From an uncultured Sterolibacterium sp. (GTDB lineage Bacteria > Pseudomonadota > Gammaproteobacteria > Burkholderiales > Rhodocyclaceae): 64,000 nucleotides of DNA. A program made the position numbers and the translations under genes. The notes beneath the pieces are model-generated. The model searched no databases. It was given only the letters and a program-made list of their open reading frames with translations, and was not told the DNA's origin. Positions 44,870 to 57,727 of this stretch are shown piece by piece (within the stretch, counting starts at the first letter, position 1; every line of letters starts with the position of its first letter). The stretch spans positions 1 to 64,000 of the forward strand of contig CAIVDC010000118.1 of assembly GCA_903904605.1 (NCBI GenBank), written 5' to 3'.

Positions 44870-45583
44870 ATGGCGAACGCCTATAAGCGCATTCTGGTCA
44901 AGCTCTCGGGCGAGGCGCTGATGGGCGACGATGCCTACGGCATCAATCGCGTAACGCTGGCCCGAATCGTCGCCGAGATTGCGTCCGTGGCCGAACTCGG
45001 GGTCGAGATCGGCGTCGTGATCGGCGGCGGCAACATCTTTCGCGGCCTCGCCGGCACGGCAACCGGCATGGACCGGGCGACGGCGGATTATATGGGCATG
45101 CTGGCCACGGTGATGAACGCCATGGCGCTTGCCGACGCGATGCGCCAGGCGGGGATCAACAGCCGGGTGCAGTCGGCGCTCAACATAGAGCAGGTGGTCG
45201 AGCCCTACATTCGGGGCAAAGCGATTCGTTACCTTGAAGAGGGCAAGATCGTCATATTCGCGGCCGGCACCGGCAATCCGTTCTTTACGACCGACACTGC
45301 CGCAGCGCTTCGTGGCTCGGAAATCGGCGCCGAGATCGTACTCAAGGCGACCAAGGTCGATGGCGTGTACACCGCCGATCCGATGAAGGATGCGACTGCT
45401 TCGCGCTATGCCAGAATCAGCTTCGATGAAGCCATCAATCGGAATTTGAAAGTCATGGATGCAACGGCACTGGCGCTTTGCCGCGACCAGCGTCTGCCCA
45501 TCAACGTCTTCTCGATATTCAAGCCGGGCGCCTTGAAGCGTGTCGTGATGGGCGAAGACGAGGGCACCATGGTGCATTGTTGA
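44870..45583 (+). CDS. pyrH: UMP kinase
   Basis: [47 protein letters not shown]. Confidence 0.98.
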   Translation: MANAYKRILVKLSGEALMGDDAYGINRVTLARIVAEIASVAELGVEIGVVIGGGNIFRGLAGTATGMDRATADYMGMLATVMNAMALADAMRQAGINSRVQSALNIEQVVEPYIRGKAIRYLEEGKIVIFAAGTGNPFFTTDTAAALRGSEIGAEIVLKATKVDGVYTADPMKDATASRYARISFDEAINRNLKVMDATALALCRDQRLPINVFSIFKPGALKRVVMGEDEGTMVHC

Positions 45584-45593
45584 GGAGACCCGG

Positions 45594-46151
45594 ATGACTG
45601 CCGAACTCAGGAAAACCACCGAACAGAAGATGCTGAAGTCGCTCGACGCTCTGAAGGCCGACTTGGGCAAGATCCGCACTGGGCGCGCTCATACAGGCAT
45701 CCTCGACCATGTTCAGGTCGACTACTACGGCTCGATGGTGCCGATCAACCAGGTTGCCAACCTGACTTTGATCGATGCCCGCACCATCGGCGTGCAGGCC
45801 TGGGAAAAACCGATGATCGGCAAGGTCGAACGGGCCATCCGTGACGCCGACCTGGGTCTCAATCCGGCGACGCAAGGAGACATGATTCGCGTGCCGATGC
45901 CCGCCTTGACCGAAGAGCGCCGCCGCGAACTGATCAAGGTGGTCAAGCATGAGGGCGAGAATGCCAAGATCGCGGTAAGAAACCTTCGCCGCGATGCCAA
46001 TGCGCATCTCAAGGAATCCCTGAAGAAGAAGGAAGTCTCGGAAGATGACGAGCGCCGTGCCCAGGATGACATCCAGAAGTTAACCGACCGCTTCGTGGCT
46101 GAGATAGACAAGGTTCTCGCTGAAAAGGAAAAGGACCTGATGGCCGTCTGA
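45594..46151 (+). CDS. frr: Ribosome recycling factor
   Basis: [41 protein letters not shown]. Confidence 0.97.
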   Translation: MTAELRKTTEQKMLKSLDALKADLGKIRTGRAHTGILDHVQVDYYGSMVPINQVANLTLIDARTIGVQAWEKPMIGKVERAIRDADLGLNPATQGDMIRVPMPALTEERRRELIKVVKHEGENAKIAVRNLRRDANAHLKESLKKKEVSEDDERRAQDDIQKLTDRFVAEIDKVLAEKEKDLMAV

Positions 46152-46191
46152 CTCTGGCTTTGTCCGGATCTGTGCGAAAGAGGGAGATGGT

Positions 46192-47004
46192 TTGAGCCGC
46201 ATATCCAGTTCCACCCAGGCTATCCCTGACACCGGCGATATGCCGCGGCACATTGCGATCATCATGGACGGCAATGGCCGCTGGGCCAAGAAGCGCTTCA
46301 TGCCGCGCATTGCCGGTCACAAGCGCGGTGTCGAGAGCGTGCGCGAGATGGTCAAGGCCTGCATCCAGCGCGACATTCCCTATCTGACCCTGTTCGCCTT
46401 CAGTTCTGAGAACTGGCGGCGCCCGGCAGAGGAAGTTTCTTTCCTGATGAACCTGTTCATTCGTGCTCTGGAAGACGAGGTGGTGAAGTTGGACAGGAAC
46501 GGTGTTCGTTTCCGCGTCGTAGGCGATCTTTCTCACTTCGAGCCGAAGCTGGTCGAATTGATCACCCGCGCCGAGAGGCAGACTGCCGGAAACAAGCGCC
46601 TCGACCTGACCATCGCCGCCAACTATGGCGGTCGCTGGGACATCATGCGGGCGGTCGAGCGTCTGCTTGCAGCTCAAGGCGGAAAGTCCGGCGAATTGAC
46701 CGAAGCCGACCTCGCCCAGCATCTGGCGATGGCCTATGCCCCTGAGCCGGATCTGTTCATCCGCACCGGTGGCGAGCAGCGCATCAGCAACTTCCTGCTC
46801 TGGCAGCTTGCCTACACGGAACTCTATTTCACCGATCTGCTTTGGCCGGATTTCGGCGCTGCCGCACTCGATGACGCCATCGCCTCCTACCACAACCGAG
46901 AGCGTCGCTTTGGCCGCACCAGTGAACAACTCAGCGAGGGATGTGAGCAGGGGTCGCCAGCCGCCGCAGCGGCTGCGCTGGAGGCCCAGCAACAAGATGC
47001 TTAG
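46192..47004 (+). CDS. uppS: Isoprenyl transferase (undecaprenyl diphosphate synthase)
   Basis: TTG start; [52 protein letters not shown]. Confidence 0.96.
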   Translation: MSRISSSTQAIPDTGDMPRHIAIIMDGNGRWAKKRFMPRIAGHKRGVESVREMVKACIQRDIPYLTLFAFSSENWRRPAEEVSFLMNLFIRALEDEVVKLDRNGVRFRVVGDLSHFEPKLVELITRAERQTAGNKRLDLTIAANYGGRWDIMRAVERLLAAQGGKSGELTEADLAQHLAMAYAPEPDLFIRTGGEQRISNFLLWQLAYTELYFTDLLWPDFGAAALDDAIASYHNRERRFGRTSEQLSEGCEQGSPAAAAAALEAQQQDA

Positions 47005-47803
47005 GACGCGGGTCATCACCGCGCTGTTCCTCGCCGCAGGGCTTCTCGCCGTCTTATTCCTGCTGCCCCTGGGCGGGGCCGCGGTGGCGTTTGGCGCGAT
47101 CGTCGCGCTGGCCGCCTGGGAATGGGCCGGACTACTGCAGATCCGTCCGGGTCGGCGGTGGCTCTATGGGGCACTGACCCTGCTTCCCTGTGCCGGCATC
47201 TATGCCATAGGCATGCCAGAGCCGATTCTCGCCGGCCTTTGGTGTTTGGCCCTGGTCTTCTGGCTGTTGGTGGTGCCACTGTGGCTGCGGCGCAGATGGC
47301 CACTGCGGGCCGACATCGGCGGACTCCTGGTCGGCTGCGTGCTGCTGGTTCCGAGCTGGGCGGCGATGGTCATGCTGCACAGAAGGAGTCCGCTGCTGTT
47401 GCTCGCGGCGATGGCGCTGGTCTGGATGGCGGACATCGCCGCCTATTTCGCCGGGCGCACCTGGGGCAAGCATAAGCTTGCGCCGACGATCAGCCCTGGC
47501 AAGACCTGGGAGGGAGCCGCCGGCGCGGTGCTGGCGGTGCTCGCATACGGCTTCGTGCTCGGCTTGACGTCGGGCAGGCTAAGTCTTGCCGAGCCGGGCG
47601 GGATCGCATTGTCGGCGGCGGCACTGGCGCTTGCCACGGGCGTCAGCATTCTCGGCGACCTGTTCGAATCCTTGAGTAAACGACAGGCCGGCGTCAAGGA
47701 CAGCAGCCGGATTCTGCCCGGCCACGGCGGGGTGCTCGACCGCATCGACAGCCTCACGTCTACGCTGCCTTTTCTGGCCTTGGCCGCGCAACTCGGCAAC
47801 TGA
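46997..47803 (+). CDS. cdsA: Phosphatidate cytidylyltransferase
   Basis: Multi-[45 protein letters not shown] signature. Confidence 0.96.
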   Translation: MLRTRVITALFLAAGLLAVLFLLPLGGAAVAFGAIVALAAWEWAGLLQIRPGRRWLYGALTLLPCAGIYAIGMPEPILAGLWCLALVFWLLVVPLWLRRRWPLRADIGGLLVGCVLLVPSWAAMVMLHRRSPLLLLAAMALVWMADIAAYFAGRTWGKHKLAPTISPGKTWEGAAGAVLAVLAYGFVLGLTSGRLSLAEPGGIALSAAALALATGVSILGDLFESLSKRQAGVKDSSRILPGHGGVLDRIDSLTSTLPFLALAAQLGN

Positions 47804-47805
47804 CA

Positions 47806-49002
47806 ATGAGGCGGCCTGACAAGCAGCGACTCACGGTGCTCGGTGCCAGCGGTTCCATCGGCGTCAGCACCCTCGACGTCGTCGCGCGTCATCCGGAACG
47901 GTTTGAAGTGGTTGCACTGACCGCCTATTCCCGCATCGATCTGCTGGCCCAGCAATGCTTCCGCCATCGCCCGCGCTATGCCGTGGTGGCGGGCGCAGCG
48001 GACGCAAAGGCGCTGGCGGCAAAGTTTTCCGACGCCGGCCTTGACACGGAGGTGCTGACGGGGCCGACGGCATTGCAGCGGGTCGCGGCACTCGATGACG
48101 TCGATACGGTGATGGCGGCGATCGTCGGTGCCGCCGGCCTGGCGCCGACTCTCGCTGCGGTCCGCGCCGGCAAGCGCATCCTGCTGGCCAACAAGGAAGC
48201 GCTGGTGATGGCGGGCGCGCTGTTCATGGCCGAGTTGCGTCGTTCCGGCGCGACCCTGCTGCCGATCGATAGCGAGCATAACGCGGTGTTCCAGTCATTG
48301 CCTGCGGACTATGCCGGTTCGTTCGCCGCCAAGGGGGTACGGCGTATCCTGCTCACCGCCTCGGGTGGGCCTTTTCTCAATACTCCCCTGGAACAGCTGT
48401 TGGCGGTCACCCCCGCACAGGCTTGCGCCCATCCGAACTGGGTGATGGGGCGGAAGATTTCGGTGGATTCGGCGACGATGATGAACAAGGGTCTTGAGGT
48501 GATCGAGGCGCACTGGTTGTTCAACGCTCCGCCGGATCGGATCGAGGTGGTGATCCATCCGCAGAGTGTGATCCATTCGATGGTCGAATACGCCGATGGT
48601 TCCGTGCTCGCCCAACTCGGTAATCCGGACATGCGCACGCCGATCGCGCACGCGCTGGCTTATCCTGAACGCATCGAGACCGGTGTGGCGCCCCTTGACC
48701 TGTGCGCCATCGGGCGCTTGAGTTTCGAGCGTCCCGACTCGAAGCGCTTCCCCTGCTTGCCCTTGGCCTACCAGGCGCTGGCCGCCGGCGGCAGCGCGCC
48801 AACCTTGCTCAACGCCGCCAACGAGGTCGCGGTCGAGGCATTTCTGGACGGGCGACTTTCATTCCTCGCCATCGCCGACGTCATCGCCGCAGTGCTCGAC
48901 GCTGTTCCCAGCCTGCCGTTGCCGGATCTCGATGCGGTGCTCGGCGCCGACCGGGTGGCGCGCGTGGCCGCCGCTGAGGCCGTGGCACGCAGACCGATAT
49001 GA
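47806..49002 (+). CDS. dxr: 1-deoxy-D-xylulose 5-phosphate reductoisomerase
   Basis: [48 protein letters not shown]. Confidence 0.97.
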   Translation: MRRPDKQRLTVLGASGSIGVSTLDVVARHPERFEVVALTAYSRIDLLAQQCFRHRPRYAVVAGAADAKALAAKFSDAGLDTEVLTGPTALQRVAALDDVDTVMAAIVGAAGLAPTLAAVRAGKRILLANKEALVMAGALFMAELRRSGATLLPIDSEHNAVFQSLPADYAGSFAAKGVRRILLTASGGPFLNTPLEQLLAVTPAQACAHPNWVMGRKISVDSATMMNKGLEVIEAHWLFNAPPDRIEVVIHPQSVIHSMVEYADGSVLAQLGNPDMRTPIAHALAYPERIETGVAPLDLCAIGRLSFERPDSKRFPCLPLAYQALAAGGSAPTLLNAANEVAVEAFLDGRLSFLAIADVIAAVLDAVPSLPLPDLDAVLGADRVARVAAAEAVARRPI

Positions 49003-50372
49003 GCGTCGGCAATTTCTTGTACTACCTCGGCGCCTTCGCACTCGCCCTGGGTACCCTGATCGTGGCGCACGAGCTGGGCCATTTTTTGGCGGCGCGGGCC
49101 ATCGGGGTCAAGGTCATACGCTTCTCACTGGGTTTCGGTCGAGTGCTGTGGTCTAAGCGCCTGGGTCGCGATGCCACTGAATGGGCCATCGCCGCCTTTC
49201 CGCTCGGCGGCTACGTCAAGATGCTCGACGAGCGCGAGGCGCCGGTTCCGCTCGATGAATTACCGCGCGCCTTCAACCGTCAGTCCGTGAGCCGGCGTTT
49301 CCTGGTCGTCCTTGCCGGTCCGCTCGCCAATCTGCTGCTGGCGATCCTGCTCTATTGGGTATTGTTCATGCACGGCGCGGAGCAACTCCGTCCTGTGCTG
49401 GCAGCGCCACCGGCGGCCACGGCTGCTGCGGCTGCCGACGTGGCCGCCGGCGAGACCGTGCGCAGCGTCAACGGCAAGGTCATCACCACCTGGCAGGACT
49501 TGCGCTGGGAAATCATGCAGGCCGCGCTCGATCATTCAACGGTGAATCTGGAAGTCATCGGCTTGCGCCACGAAATTGCCTACCGTCGCCTGGACACCGG
49601 CAGACTCAGTGCCGACGATCTTGAGAGCGACCCGCTGCAGCGACTGGGTCTGCAACCGTACCGCCCGGACTTGAAACCCATCGTCGGTAAAGTGGCGCCG
49701 GAAAGTGTTGCGGAACAGGCGGGTCTGCACAGCGGTGACCTGTTCCTCGCCATTCAGAGACAGCCGGTGACCACCTGGAGCGAGGTGGCGACCATGATCC
49801 GAAGGGCACCTGGCCAAGCGCTCAGCTTCGAGATGCTGAGAAAGAACGAGCGGATCGTGTTGCAGGCAACTCCGTCCGTTGTGGAGGAGGGCGGCATCAG
49901 GGTCGGTCGTATCGGCATCATGGTGCAGGAAGATTCCAGGCTGCGTGAGCAGCTGATGGTCGTCGTGCGCTATGGGGCCTTGCCGGCGCTGGCCAAGGCA
50001 GCGGGACAAACCTGGGACACCTCCATGTTCAGCCTGCGGATGATCGGACGCATGATCAGCGGTGAGGCGTCCTGGAAGAACCTGAGCGGTCCTGTGACCA
50101 TCGCCGACTACGCCGGGCAGTCGGCCAAGCTCGGTTGGCCGCAGTACCTGAAGTTTCTGGCGCTGATCAGCATCAGCCTGGGCGTGCTCAATCTGCTGCC
50201 TATTCCGATACTGGATGGCGGCCATTTATTGTATTATCTCGTCGAGATGATCAAGGGCGGCCCGCTCCCCGAGCGGGTAATGGAAATCGGTCAGCAAATC
50301 GGTCTGTTCCTGCTGGTTCTGTTGATGGCATTCGCCTTTTACAACGATATTAACCGTCTCGTTTCCGGATAG
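48999..50372 (+). CDS. rseP: RIP metalloprotease RseP
   Basis: [18 protein letters not shown] HExxH motif; PDZ domains; [20 protein letters not shown]. Confidence 0.96.
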   Translation: MSVGNFLYYLGAFALALGTLIVAHELGHFLAARAIGVKVIRFSLGFGRVLWSKRLGRDATEWAIAAFPLGGYVKMLDEREAPVPLDELPRAFNRQSVSRRFLVVLAGPLANLLLAILLYWVLFMHGAEQLRPVLAAPPAATAAAAADVAAGETVRSVNGKVITTWQDLRWEIMQAALDHSTVNLEVIGLRHEIAYRRLDTGRLSADDLESDPLQRLGLQPYRPDLKPIVGKVAPESVAEQAGLHSGDLFLAIQRQPVTTWSEVATMIRRAPGQALSFEMLRKNERIVLQATPSVVEEGGIRVGRIGIMVQEDSRLREQLMVVVRYGALPALAKAAGQTWDTSMFSLRMIGRMISGEASWKNLSGPVTIADYAGQSAKLGWPQYLKFLALISISLGVLNLLPIPILDGGHLLYYLVEMIKGGPLPERVMEIGQQIGLFLLVLLMAFAFYNDINRLVSG

Positions 50373-50376
50373 CCGC

Positions 50377-52668
50377 ATGAATAAAAACCTGATCGCTGGA
50401 CTGGTTGCAGCACTGTTCGCGACCTCGGCTTCTGCCTTTGAGCCATTCGTCGTCAAGGACATTCGCGTCGAAGGCATCCAACGCACCGAAGCAGGGACAG
50501 TGTTCAGCTATCTTCCGGTCAAGGTCGGCGACACCATGACCGACGACAAGGCCGCGCAGGCCGTCAAAGCCCTGTTCGCGACAGGATTCTTCAAGGATGT
50601 CAGGCTCGAGATCGAAGGCGGCGTGCTGGTTGTCCTTGTCGACGAGCGGCCGGCGATCGCTTCGATCGAATTCGTCGGCCTGAAGGCGTTCGAGAAGGAT
50701 CAGATCAAGAAAGGCCTGACCGAGGTCGGCCTGGCCGAATCGCGGATTTTCGACCGCTCGTTGGTGGACAAGGCCGAACAGGAACTCAAGCGACAATATC
50801 TTTCCCGCGGCTACTATGCGGTAAAGATAACGACGACGATCACCCCGCTGGAACGTAACCGCGTCGGAATCAATTTTGCGGTAGACGAGGGTGAAGTCGC
50901 CAAGATCAGGCAGATCAACCTGGTCGGCGTAACCGCTTTCAAGGAGAAGGATCTCCTGGCGCTGTTCGTCCTTCGGACGCCTGGCTGGCTGACCTGGTAC
51001 ACCAAGAACGACCAGTATTCCAAACAAAAACTGGCCGGCGATCTGGAGACACTGCGCTCCTATTACCTCGACCATGGCTATGTCGAGTTCAACATCGATT
51101 CCACCCAGGTCTCCATCTCGCCGGACAAGCAGGACATTTACATTACAGTAAATGTTTCCGAGGGCGAGCTGTACGTGGTTTCCTCGGTCAAGCTCGCGGG
51201 CGACCTGATCGTGCCAGAGGCGGAGTTGAAGAAACTGGTCAACGTCAAACCGGGCGAGACTTTCTCTCGAGAGAAGCTGACCGAGACCACCAAGAGGATC
51301 AGCGAGCGCCTTGGCAACGAGGGCTACGCGTTCGCCAACGTCAATGCGGCGCCGGAACTCGACAAGGAGAAGCGCCAGGTGGCCTTCACGATTTATGTCG
51401 ATCCGGGCCGTCGCGTCTATGTGCGGCAAATCAACATCACCGGCAACAACCGCACCCGTGACGAGGTGATCCGCCGGGAACTGCGCCAGATGGAGTCGAG
51501 CTGGTACGACGGCGAAAAGATCAACAAGTCCCGCACACGGGTTGATCGGCTCGGCTATTTCGAGGACGTGACGGTGGAGACCCCGGCCGTCCCCGCGACG
51601 ACCGACCAGGTCGATGTCAATGTGAACGTCAAGGAGAAGCCGACCGGCAACGTGATGCTCGGAGCCGGTTTTTCCAGTTCGGAAAAACTCGTCCTGTCCG
51701 GGTCTTTGTCGCAGCAAAACCTCTTCGGCAGCGGCAAATTCGCCGGGGTGCAGCTCAACACCAGCAAGGTCAATACGGTGGTATCCCTTTCCTACACCGA
51801 CCCGTATTACACGGTTGATGGCGTCGGCCGGGGTTTCGACGTCTATCACCGGAAGACCAACACCAGTTCTCTCGTGGTGGGCGCCTACGACAGCAAATCC
51901 ACGGGAGGCGGCGTGCGCTACAGCGTTCCGGTGGCCGAGGATGATTCGGTCAGCTTTGGCCTTTCCGCCGACCTGACCAGCCTGACCGTCAATTCCTACA
52001 GTCCCCTGCAATTCCAGAACTACGTAAGAGAGTTCGGCGACACCAACACCACCCTGCTGGGTACGGCGGGCTGGGCCAAGGAAACCATCGACAGCCGCCT
52101 CTACCCGACTACGGGCTCGATAAACCGGATTGTCGGCGAACTTGGCCTGCCTGCCGGGAATCTTGGCACTCTGCACTACTACCGCGGCACCCTGCAGCAC
52201 CAGCAATTCATACCGGTCATTGCCCGCAACTACACCCTGCTGCTCAACGGCGAATTCGGCATCGCCGGCGGCTACGGAGGCAAGCCCTTGCCCTTCTTCA
52301 AGAATTACTATGCTGGCGGGATAGGTTCGGTCCGGGGTTATGACAACAGTTCGCTCGGCCCGGTCGATCCGGTGACCGATACCCGACTTGGCGGCACCCG
52401 CCGCCTGGTATTCAATGCGGAACTGCTGGTGCCGATGCCCGGAATTGGGCTCGACAAATCCGTGCGCCTGGGGGCCTTCGTTGACGGCGGCCAGGTCTGG
52501 GGACAGGGGCAGAAGATGAGTACGGGCGATTTGCGGTACAGCGCAGGCGTATCATTGGTCTGGTCTTCGCCGCTGGGCCCGCTGAAATTCAGCTTCGCCA
52601 ATCCGATCAACAGGCGGGCCGATGACAAAGTGCAGCGTCTGCAATTCCAGATGGGCACGACATTTTGA
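50377..52668 (+). CDS. bamA: Outer membrane protein assembly factor BamA
   Basis: Signal peptide; POTRA repeats ([28 protein letters not shown]); C-terminal barrel ending FQMGTTF. Confidence 0.97.
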   Translation: MNKNLIAGLVAALFATSASAFEPFVVKDIRVEGIQRTEAGTVFSYLPVKVGDTMTDDKAAQAVKALFATGFFKDVRLEIEGGVLVVLVDERPAIASIEFVGLKAFEKDQIKKGLTEVGLAESRIFDRSLVDKAEQELKRQYLSRGYYAVKITTTITPLERNRVGINFAVDEGEVAKIRQINLVGVTAFKEKDLLALFVLRTPGWLTWYTKNDQYSKQKLAGDLETLRSYYLDHGYVEFNIDSTQVSISPDKQDIYITVNVSEGELYVVSSVKLAGDLIVPEAELKKLVNVKPGETFSREKLTETTKRISERLGNEGYAFANVNAAPELDKEKRQVAFTIYVDPGRRVYVRQINITGNNRTRDEVIRRELRQMESSWYDGEKINKSRTRVDRLGYFEDVTVETPAVPATTDQVDVNVNVKEKPTGNVMLGAGFSSSEKLVLSGSLSQQNLFGSGKFAGVQLNTSKVNTVVSLSYTDPYYTVDGVGRGFDVYHRKTNTSSLVVGAYDSKSTGGGVRYSVPVAEDDSVSFGLSADLTSLTVNSYSPLQFQNYVREFGDTNTTLLGTAGWAKETIDSRLYPTTGSINRIVGELGLPAGNLGTLHYYRGTLQHQQFIPVIARNYTLLLNGEFGIAGGYGGKPLPFFKNYYAGGIGSVRGYDNSSLGPVDPVTDTRLGGTRRLVFNAELLVPMPGIGLDKSVRLGAFVDGGQVWGQGQKMSTGDLRYSAGVSLVWSSPLGPLKFSFANPINRRADDKVQRLQFQMGTTF

Positions 52669-52696
52669 TATTCTTACTGCAGCAAGGAGAACCGAG

Positions 52697-53203
52697 TTGA
52701 ACAAGATTTTAATACCGATACTGGCCGCAGCCTGCTTGATCGCCGCCGTGCCGGCCAGAGCTGAGGTCAAGATTGGCTTCGTCAATAGTCAGCGCGTCCT
52801 GAATGACGCGCCGCAGGCCACCAAGGCGAAGAAGAAGATCGAGAAGGAGTTCGAAAAGCGCGATCAGGATCTGCAGAAGGTCGCGAAGCAGCTGCAGACC
52901 ATGCAAGAAGCCCTGGAGAAGAATTCGGTCACCATGGCGGAGTCAGATCGGCACAACAAGGAGCGCGAATTCAATGACTTGAATCGCGATTTCCAGAGAA
53001 AGCAGCGGGAATTTCGCGAAGACCTCAACCTGCGTCAGAATGAAGAGATGGCGGCGATTTTCGAACGTGTGAACAAGGTCATCAAGAGTATTGCCGAAAG
53101 CGACAAGTACGACATCATTCTCCAGGAGGCGGTCTACGCAAGTCCGCGCATCGATCTCACCGACAGGGTTATCAAGGCGCTCGGCGACGGCACCACCAAA
53201 TAG
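52697..53203 (+). CDS. skp: OmpH/Skp family periplasmic chaperone
   Basis: TTG start; signal peptide MNKILIPILAAACLIAAVPARA; KIGFVNSQRVLNDAPQATKAKKKIEKEFEKRDQDLQ. Confidence 0.92.
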   Translation: MNKILIPILAAACLIAAVPARAEVKIGFVNSQRVLNDAPQATKAKKKIEKEFEKRDQDLQKVAKQLQTMQEALEKNSVTMAESDRHNKEREFNDLNRDFQRKQREFREDLNLRQNEEMAAIFERVNKVIKSIAESDKYDIILQEAVYASPRIDLTDRVIKALGDGTTK

Positions 53204-53215
53204 GCGATCCGCAAT

Positions 53216-54256
53216 TTGGCTCCCGTTCGCTTAGACGAGATCGTCTCCCGCTTCGGCGGCGAACTGATCGGCGATGGTGCCCGGACTGTCGCCCAGGTCG
53301 CGTCTCTGGAACGCGCCGGACCCGACGAGATCAGCTTCCTATCCCACCCGAAATATCGGCTTCGGCTGGGCCTCACCCGCGCCGGCGCGGTGATTCTCGG
53401 CGGCCAGGCCGCCGCCGCTTGCCCGGTCGCCTGTATCGTCTGCGACCAGCCCTACGTCTATTTTGCCCGTGTCTCCCAATGGCTCAATCCGCGTAGCCGT
53501 TCCGCGCCCGTCCGTCATCCCACAGCCGCGATCGATGCCGAATTGCCGTCCAGCGTCAGCGTCGGCGCCGGCGTCTCGATCGGCAAGGGGTGCGTCATCG
53601 GCGAACGCGTGGAAATTGGTCCAGGTTGCGTCATCGGCGAAGGAGCCAGGATCGGCGACGATTCGCAGCTTTATGCCAACATCACGCTGTATCCCGGCTC
53701 AGTCGTAGGACGGCGGGCGATTATCCATGCCGGTGCGGTGATCGGCGCGGACGGTTTCGGATTCGCCCGCGAATCCGACGGTTCATGGCTCAAGATTCCG
53801 CAGATCGGGCGGGTCGTCATCGGGGATGACGTCGAGATCGGCGCCAACACGACGATCGACCGCGGCGCCCTCGACGACACCGTGATCGAAGACGGCGTGA
53901 AGCTCGACAACCAGATCCAGGTCGGCCACAACGTCCAGATCGGCGCCCACAGTGCGCTGGCCGGCTGCGTCGGCATCGCCGGCAGCGCCAGGATCGGGCA
54001 GCGCTCAACGGTTGGCGGCGGGTCGGTGATCCTCGGTCACATAACCCTCAGCGCCGATGTCAATATTTCGGCGGGTACGCTGGTGTCGAAATCCATCAAC
54101 CGGGCCGGCACCTACACGGGTACCCTGCCGTTTCTCGAACACGCCGACTGGTTGAAAAATTTCTCGCGGCTGCGCCACCTCGATGCGATGGCGGATAAAA
54201 TACGCGCCCTCGAAGCGCAAGTGGCGCGTTTGGCCGAACCGAAGGAAAAGTCATGA
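53216..54256 (+). CDS. lpxD: UDP-3-O-(3-hydroxyacyl)glucosamine N-acyltransferase
   Basis: TTG start; hexapeptide repeats; [48 protein letters not shown]. Confidence 0.97.
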   Translation: MAPVRLDEIVSRFGGELIGDGARTVAQVASLERAGPDEISFLSHPKYRLRLGLTRAGAVILGGQAAAACPVACIVCDQPYVYFARVSQWLNPRSRSAPVRHPTAAIDAELPSSVSVGAGVSIGKGCVIGERVEIGPGCVIGEGARIGDDSQLYANITLYPGSVVGRRAIIHAGAVIGADGFGFARESDGSWLKIPQIGRVVIGDDVEIGANTTIDRGALDDTVIEDGVKLDNQIQVGHNVQIGAHSALAGCVGIAGSARIGQRSTVGGGSVILGHITLSADVNISAGTLVSKSINRAGTYTGTLPFLEHADWLKNFSRLRHLDAMADKIRALEAQVARLAEPKEKS

Positions 54257-54699
54257 CCTCGATGGATATCCGCGAAATTCTGGAATACCTGCCGCATCGC
54301 TATCCTTTCCTTCTGGTCGATCGCGTGCTCGAGTGCGTTCCGGGCGAACGCATCCTGGCCTTGAAAAATGTCAGCATCAACGAACCTTTTTTCCCCGGGC
54401 ATTTTCCGCATCATCCGGTGATGCCGGGCGTGCTGATCATCGAGGCGCTGGCCCAGGCCGCAGCCCTCCTCTCCTTCAAGACCCAGGGCAACAAGTCCGA
54501 CGACAAGTCGGTGTATTACTTCGTCGGTATCGACAACGCCCGTTTCAAGAAGCCGGTCATCGCAGGCGACCAGCTGCTGCTCGACGTCTCGATCAGCCGC
54601 AATATGCGCGGTATCTGGAAATTCGCCAGCAAGGCCCGCGTCGGCGAGCAAGTCGTCGCCGAGGCGGAACTGATGTGCACGATGCGCGCCATTCCATGA
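54253..54699 (+). CDS. fabZ: 3-hydroxyacyl-ACP dehydratase FabZ
   Basis: [51 protein letters not shown]. Confidence 0.97.
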   Translation: MTSMDIREILEYLPHRYPFLLVDRVLECVPGERILALKNVSINEPFFPGHFPHHPVMPGVLIIEALAQAAALLSFKTQGNKSDDKSVYYFVGIDNARFKKPVIAGDQLLLDVSISRNMRGIWKFASKARVGEQVVAEAELMCTMRAIP

Positions 54700-55484
54700 G
54701 CAATATGAACGCCGCGGTCCACCCGACCGCCCTGATCGGAGCAGGTGCGCACCTGGGGCAGGGCGTTGAAATCGGCGCCTATTCGATCATCGGCGAACAC
54801 GTCGAGATTGGCGACGGCTGCCGCATCGGCCCGCATGTGGTGATCGAGGGACACACCAAGATCGGCAGGGACAACCAGTTCTTCCAGTTCTGCTCGATCG
54901 GTGCTGCGCCACAGGACAAGAAGTACGCCAATGAGCCGACCCGGCTTGAAATAGGTGACCGCAACACCATCCGGGAATTTTGCACGATCAATTGCGGAAC
55001 CGCCCAGGATGCCGGCATCACCCGGCTGGGCAATGACAACTGGATCATGGCCTACGTCCATGTGGCGCACGACTGTCAGGTCGGCAGCCACACCATCTTC
55101 GCCAACAACGCGCAGTTGGCGGGCCATGTCACCGTCGGCGACTGGGCAATTCTCGGCGGCTTCTCCGGGGCGCATCAGTTCGTTCGCATCGGCGCCCACA
55201 GCCTTTCCGGTATCAACAGCATCCTGCTGCAGGACCTGCCGCCTTACGTCACGGTCTCGGGCAATCCCGCTCAGCCGCATGGAATCAACAGCGAAGGCCT
55301 GAAGCGGCGGGGCTACAGTTCCGGCGCGATCATGGCGATCAAGCGCGCTTACAAGACGCTCTACCGGTCCGGTTTCAAGCTCGAAGAAGCTCAGGCCGCG
55401 ATCGCCGCGGCCAGCGACGCGACCCCTGAACTCAAGGTGCTTGCCGAATTCCTCGCCACACCCGGCCGCGGCATCATTCGCTAG
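54696..55484 (+). CDS. lpxA: Acyl-ACP--UDP-N-acetylglucosamine O-acyltransferase
   Basis: [67 protein letters not shown]. Confidence 0.97.
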   Translation: MSNMNAAVHPTALIGAGAHLGQGVEIGAYSIIGEHVEIGDGCRIGPHVVIEGHTKIGRDNQFFQFCSIGAAPQDKKYANEPTRLEIGDRNTIREFCTINCGTAQDAGITRLGNDNWIMAYVHVAHDCQVGSHTIFANNAQLAGHVTVGDWAILGGFSGAHQFVRIGAHSLSGINSILLQDLPPYVTVSGNPAQPHGINSEGLKRRGYSSGAIMAIKRAYKTLYRSGFKLEEAQAAIAAASDATPELKVLAEFLATPGRGIIR

Positions 55485-55512
55485 TCGCAGCCTCTTGGGC
55501 AGCAATCGAGAC

Positions 55513-56667
55513 ATGACCGGACAGTTCACCATAGCCATGGTCGCCGGAGAGGCCTCGGGCGACCTGCTCGCCAGTCACCTGATCGAAGCGCTGCAGGCAC
55601 ATATGCCGGAAGGCCGCTTCTGCGGCATAGGCGGACCCAAGATGCAGCGTGCGGGACTGGATGCCTGGTGGCCGGCGGAGCAACTCGCCGTTCGCGGTTA
55701 TGTCGAAGTGCTGCGCCATTACCGCGAGATCAGCGGCATACGACGGCAACTGCTGAAGCGTCTGCTGGCAGATCCTCCCGACGTCTTCATCGGCGTCGAT
55801 GCCCCCGATTTCAACCTCTGGCTGGAAACCAGGCTCAAGGCCGCGGGCATTCCGACGATACACTTCGTCAGCCCGTCGGTCTGGGCCTGGCGCGCCGGTC
55901 GGATCCGTCACATCGCGCGGGCTGTCAGCCAGATGCTCTGCCTGTTTCCGTTCGAACCGGCAATTTACGAGAAGCATGGCATATCGGTGCGCTATGTCGG
56001 TCATCCGCTGGCCGATATCATTCCCCTCGAGCCGGACCGGAACGCGGCGAGGGGACGCCTTAATCTGGAGCAGGATGGCCTGGTGTTCGCACTCTTGCCG
56101 GGAAGCCGCCAGTCAGAACTGCATTACATGGCGAGAACTTTTATCGAAACGGCCCAAGCTTTGAACAAGCGCCACCCGCAGGCACGCTTCCTGGTGCCCC
56201 TGGTGACCCGCGAGACGCGCACCAGCTTCGAGAATGCCCTGTGGCAATACGGCGCCCAGGACCTGCCGCTGACGCTGCTCTTCGGCCACGCCCACGATGC
56301 CCTGGCCGCGGCCGATGGCGTCCTGGTGGCGAGCGGGACGGCAACGCTGGAGGCGGCATTGTTCAAGAAGCCGATGGTGATTGCCTACAAGATGTCGCCG
56401 TGGTCATGGCGCCTGATGAAACGCATGCACCTCCAGCCCTGGGTGGGGCTGCCGAACATACTTGCCGGCCGTTTCGTCGTGCCGGAATTTCTGCAGGACC
56501 AGGCGACGCCCGATAATCTCGCCCAGGCGCTGGCCAATTTGGTTGCAGACCCGATTGTTCCCGGACGCCTGTTCCGGGTCTTCTCAGCACTTCATCAGCA
56601 GTTGCGCCAGAATACCGCCGAGCAGGCGGCAGCCTCGATCCTGCCCATGCTGCGCCACGCCACATGA
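55513..56667 (+). CDS. lpxB: Lipid-A-disaccharide synthase
   Basis: [68 protein letters not shown]. Confidence 0.97.
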   Translation: MTGQFTIAMVAGEASGDLLASHLIEALQAHMPEGRFCGIGGPKMQRAGLDAWWPAEQLAVRGYVEVLRHYREISGIRRQLLKRLLADPPDVFIGVDAPDFNLWLETRLKAAGIPTIHFVSPSVWAWRAGRIRHIARAVSQMLCLFPFEPAIYEKHGISVRYVGHPLADIIPLEPDRNAARGRLNLEQDGLVFALLPGSRQSELHYMARTFIETAQALNKRHPQARFLVPLVTRETRTSFENALWQYGAQDLPLTLLFGHAHDALAAADGVLVASGTATLEAALFKKPMVIAYKMSPWSWRLMKRMHLQPWVGLPNILAGRFVVPEFLQDQATPDNLAQALANLVADPIVPGRLFRVFSALHQQLRQNTAEQAAASILPMLRHAT

Positions 56668-57245
56668 AGGCGCTGCTGGTCGCCGGCGTCGACGAAGCCG
56701 GACGCGGCCCGCTCGCCGGACCGGTGTATGCGGCTGCGGTGATTCTCGATCCGGCGCGGCCGATCGAGGGGCTGGACGATTCGAAGAAGCTCTCGGCCAA
56801 GACCCGCGAACGTCTCGCGGCATCGATCCGCAGCCAAGCACTGGCCTGGGCCGTTGCGGCGAGCAGCGTGGTCGAGATCGACAGCCTGAATATCCTTCAG
56901 GCCAGCCTGCTGGCAATGCGCCGGGCGGTCGAGGCGCTGCGGCCGCAACCCGATGCCATCGAAGTCGACGGCCTCTTCTGTCCGATGGTCGCCATGCCTG
57001 CGCAGGCCATCGTCAGGGGCGATTCAAGCGTTGCGGCGATCGCCGCCGCCTCCATCCTCGCCAAGACCGCCCGCGATGCCGAGTTGCTGCGCTTGGCCGC
57101 AATCTATCCGCAATACGGCCTCGATCGGCACAAAGGCTACCCGACGGCGGTACACTTGGCTGCCTTGAAGAAGCACGGTGTGGCAATCATTCACAGGCGC
57201 AGCTTCGCTCCGGTGCGCCGCCTTCTGGAAGGAAATACGTCATGA
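56664..57245 (+). CDS. rnhB: Ribonuclease HII
   Basis: [48 protein letters not shown]. Confidence 0.97.
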   Translation: MKALLVAGVDEAGRGPLAGPVYAAAVILDPARPIEGLDDSKKLSAKTRERLAASIRSQALAWAVAASSVVEIDSLNILQASLLAMRRAVEALRPQPDAIEVDGLFCPMVAMPAQAIVRGDSSVAAIAAASILAKTARDAELLRLAAIYPQYGLDRHKGYPTAVHLAALKKHGVAIIHRRSFAPVRRLLEGNTS

Positions 57246-57706
57246 AATTGATGCCCCTGCTGATGTTCCTGCATGTCGTCGCCGTGGTCGTCTGGGTCGG
57301 CGGCATGTTCTTCGCCTATCTCTGCCTGAGACCGGTGGCCGCCGTCCTCCTGGAACCGCCACAACGGCTGGCGCTGTGGTCAGGCGTGCTCGGCCGCTTC
57401 TTTTCCTGGGTCTGGCTGGCGGTGGCGCTGATCCTTGTATCCGGAATGAGCATGATCGGGGTGGTCGGCTGGCACGGCGCGCCTTTGCACTGGCACCTGA
57501 TGCTGACGCTCGGCGTCGTCATGATGATGATCTTCGCCCATCTCTATTTTGCGCCCTATCGCAGGCTGGGCCAGGGGGTGGCCGCTGCCGACTGGCCTAA
57601 GGCCGCGGCAGCCCTGAGTCAGATCCGGAAGATGGTCGGCATCAATCTGACGCTCGGTCTGGCCACCATCGCCATCGCCACCGTCGGTGCCTATTTCTCG
57701 CGCTGA
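57242..57706 (+). CDS. CopD-like integral membrane protein with conserved histidines
   Basis: Four predicted TM helices; [71 protein letters not shown] overlap with rnhB. Confidence 0.78.
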   Translation: MKLMPLLMFLHVVAVVVWVGGMFFAYLCLRPVAAVLLEPPQRLALWSGVLGRFFSWVWLAVALILVSGMSMIGVVGWHGAPLHWHLMLTLGVVMMMIFAHLYFAPYRRLGQGVAAADWPKAAAALSQIRKMVGINLTLGLATIAIATVGAYFSR

Positions 57707-57727
57707 GCTGGGCACAAGCGCTGCGCC

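Noticed and set aside
50350-52206. 618-aa antisense ORF opposite bamA
   Set aside because: Antisense artefact of GC codon bias; no motifs.
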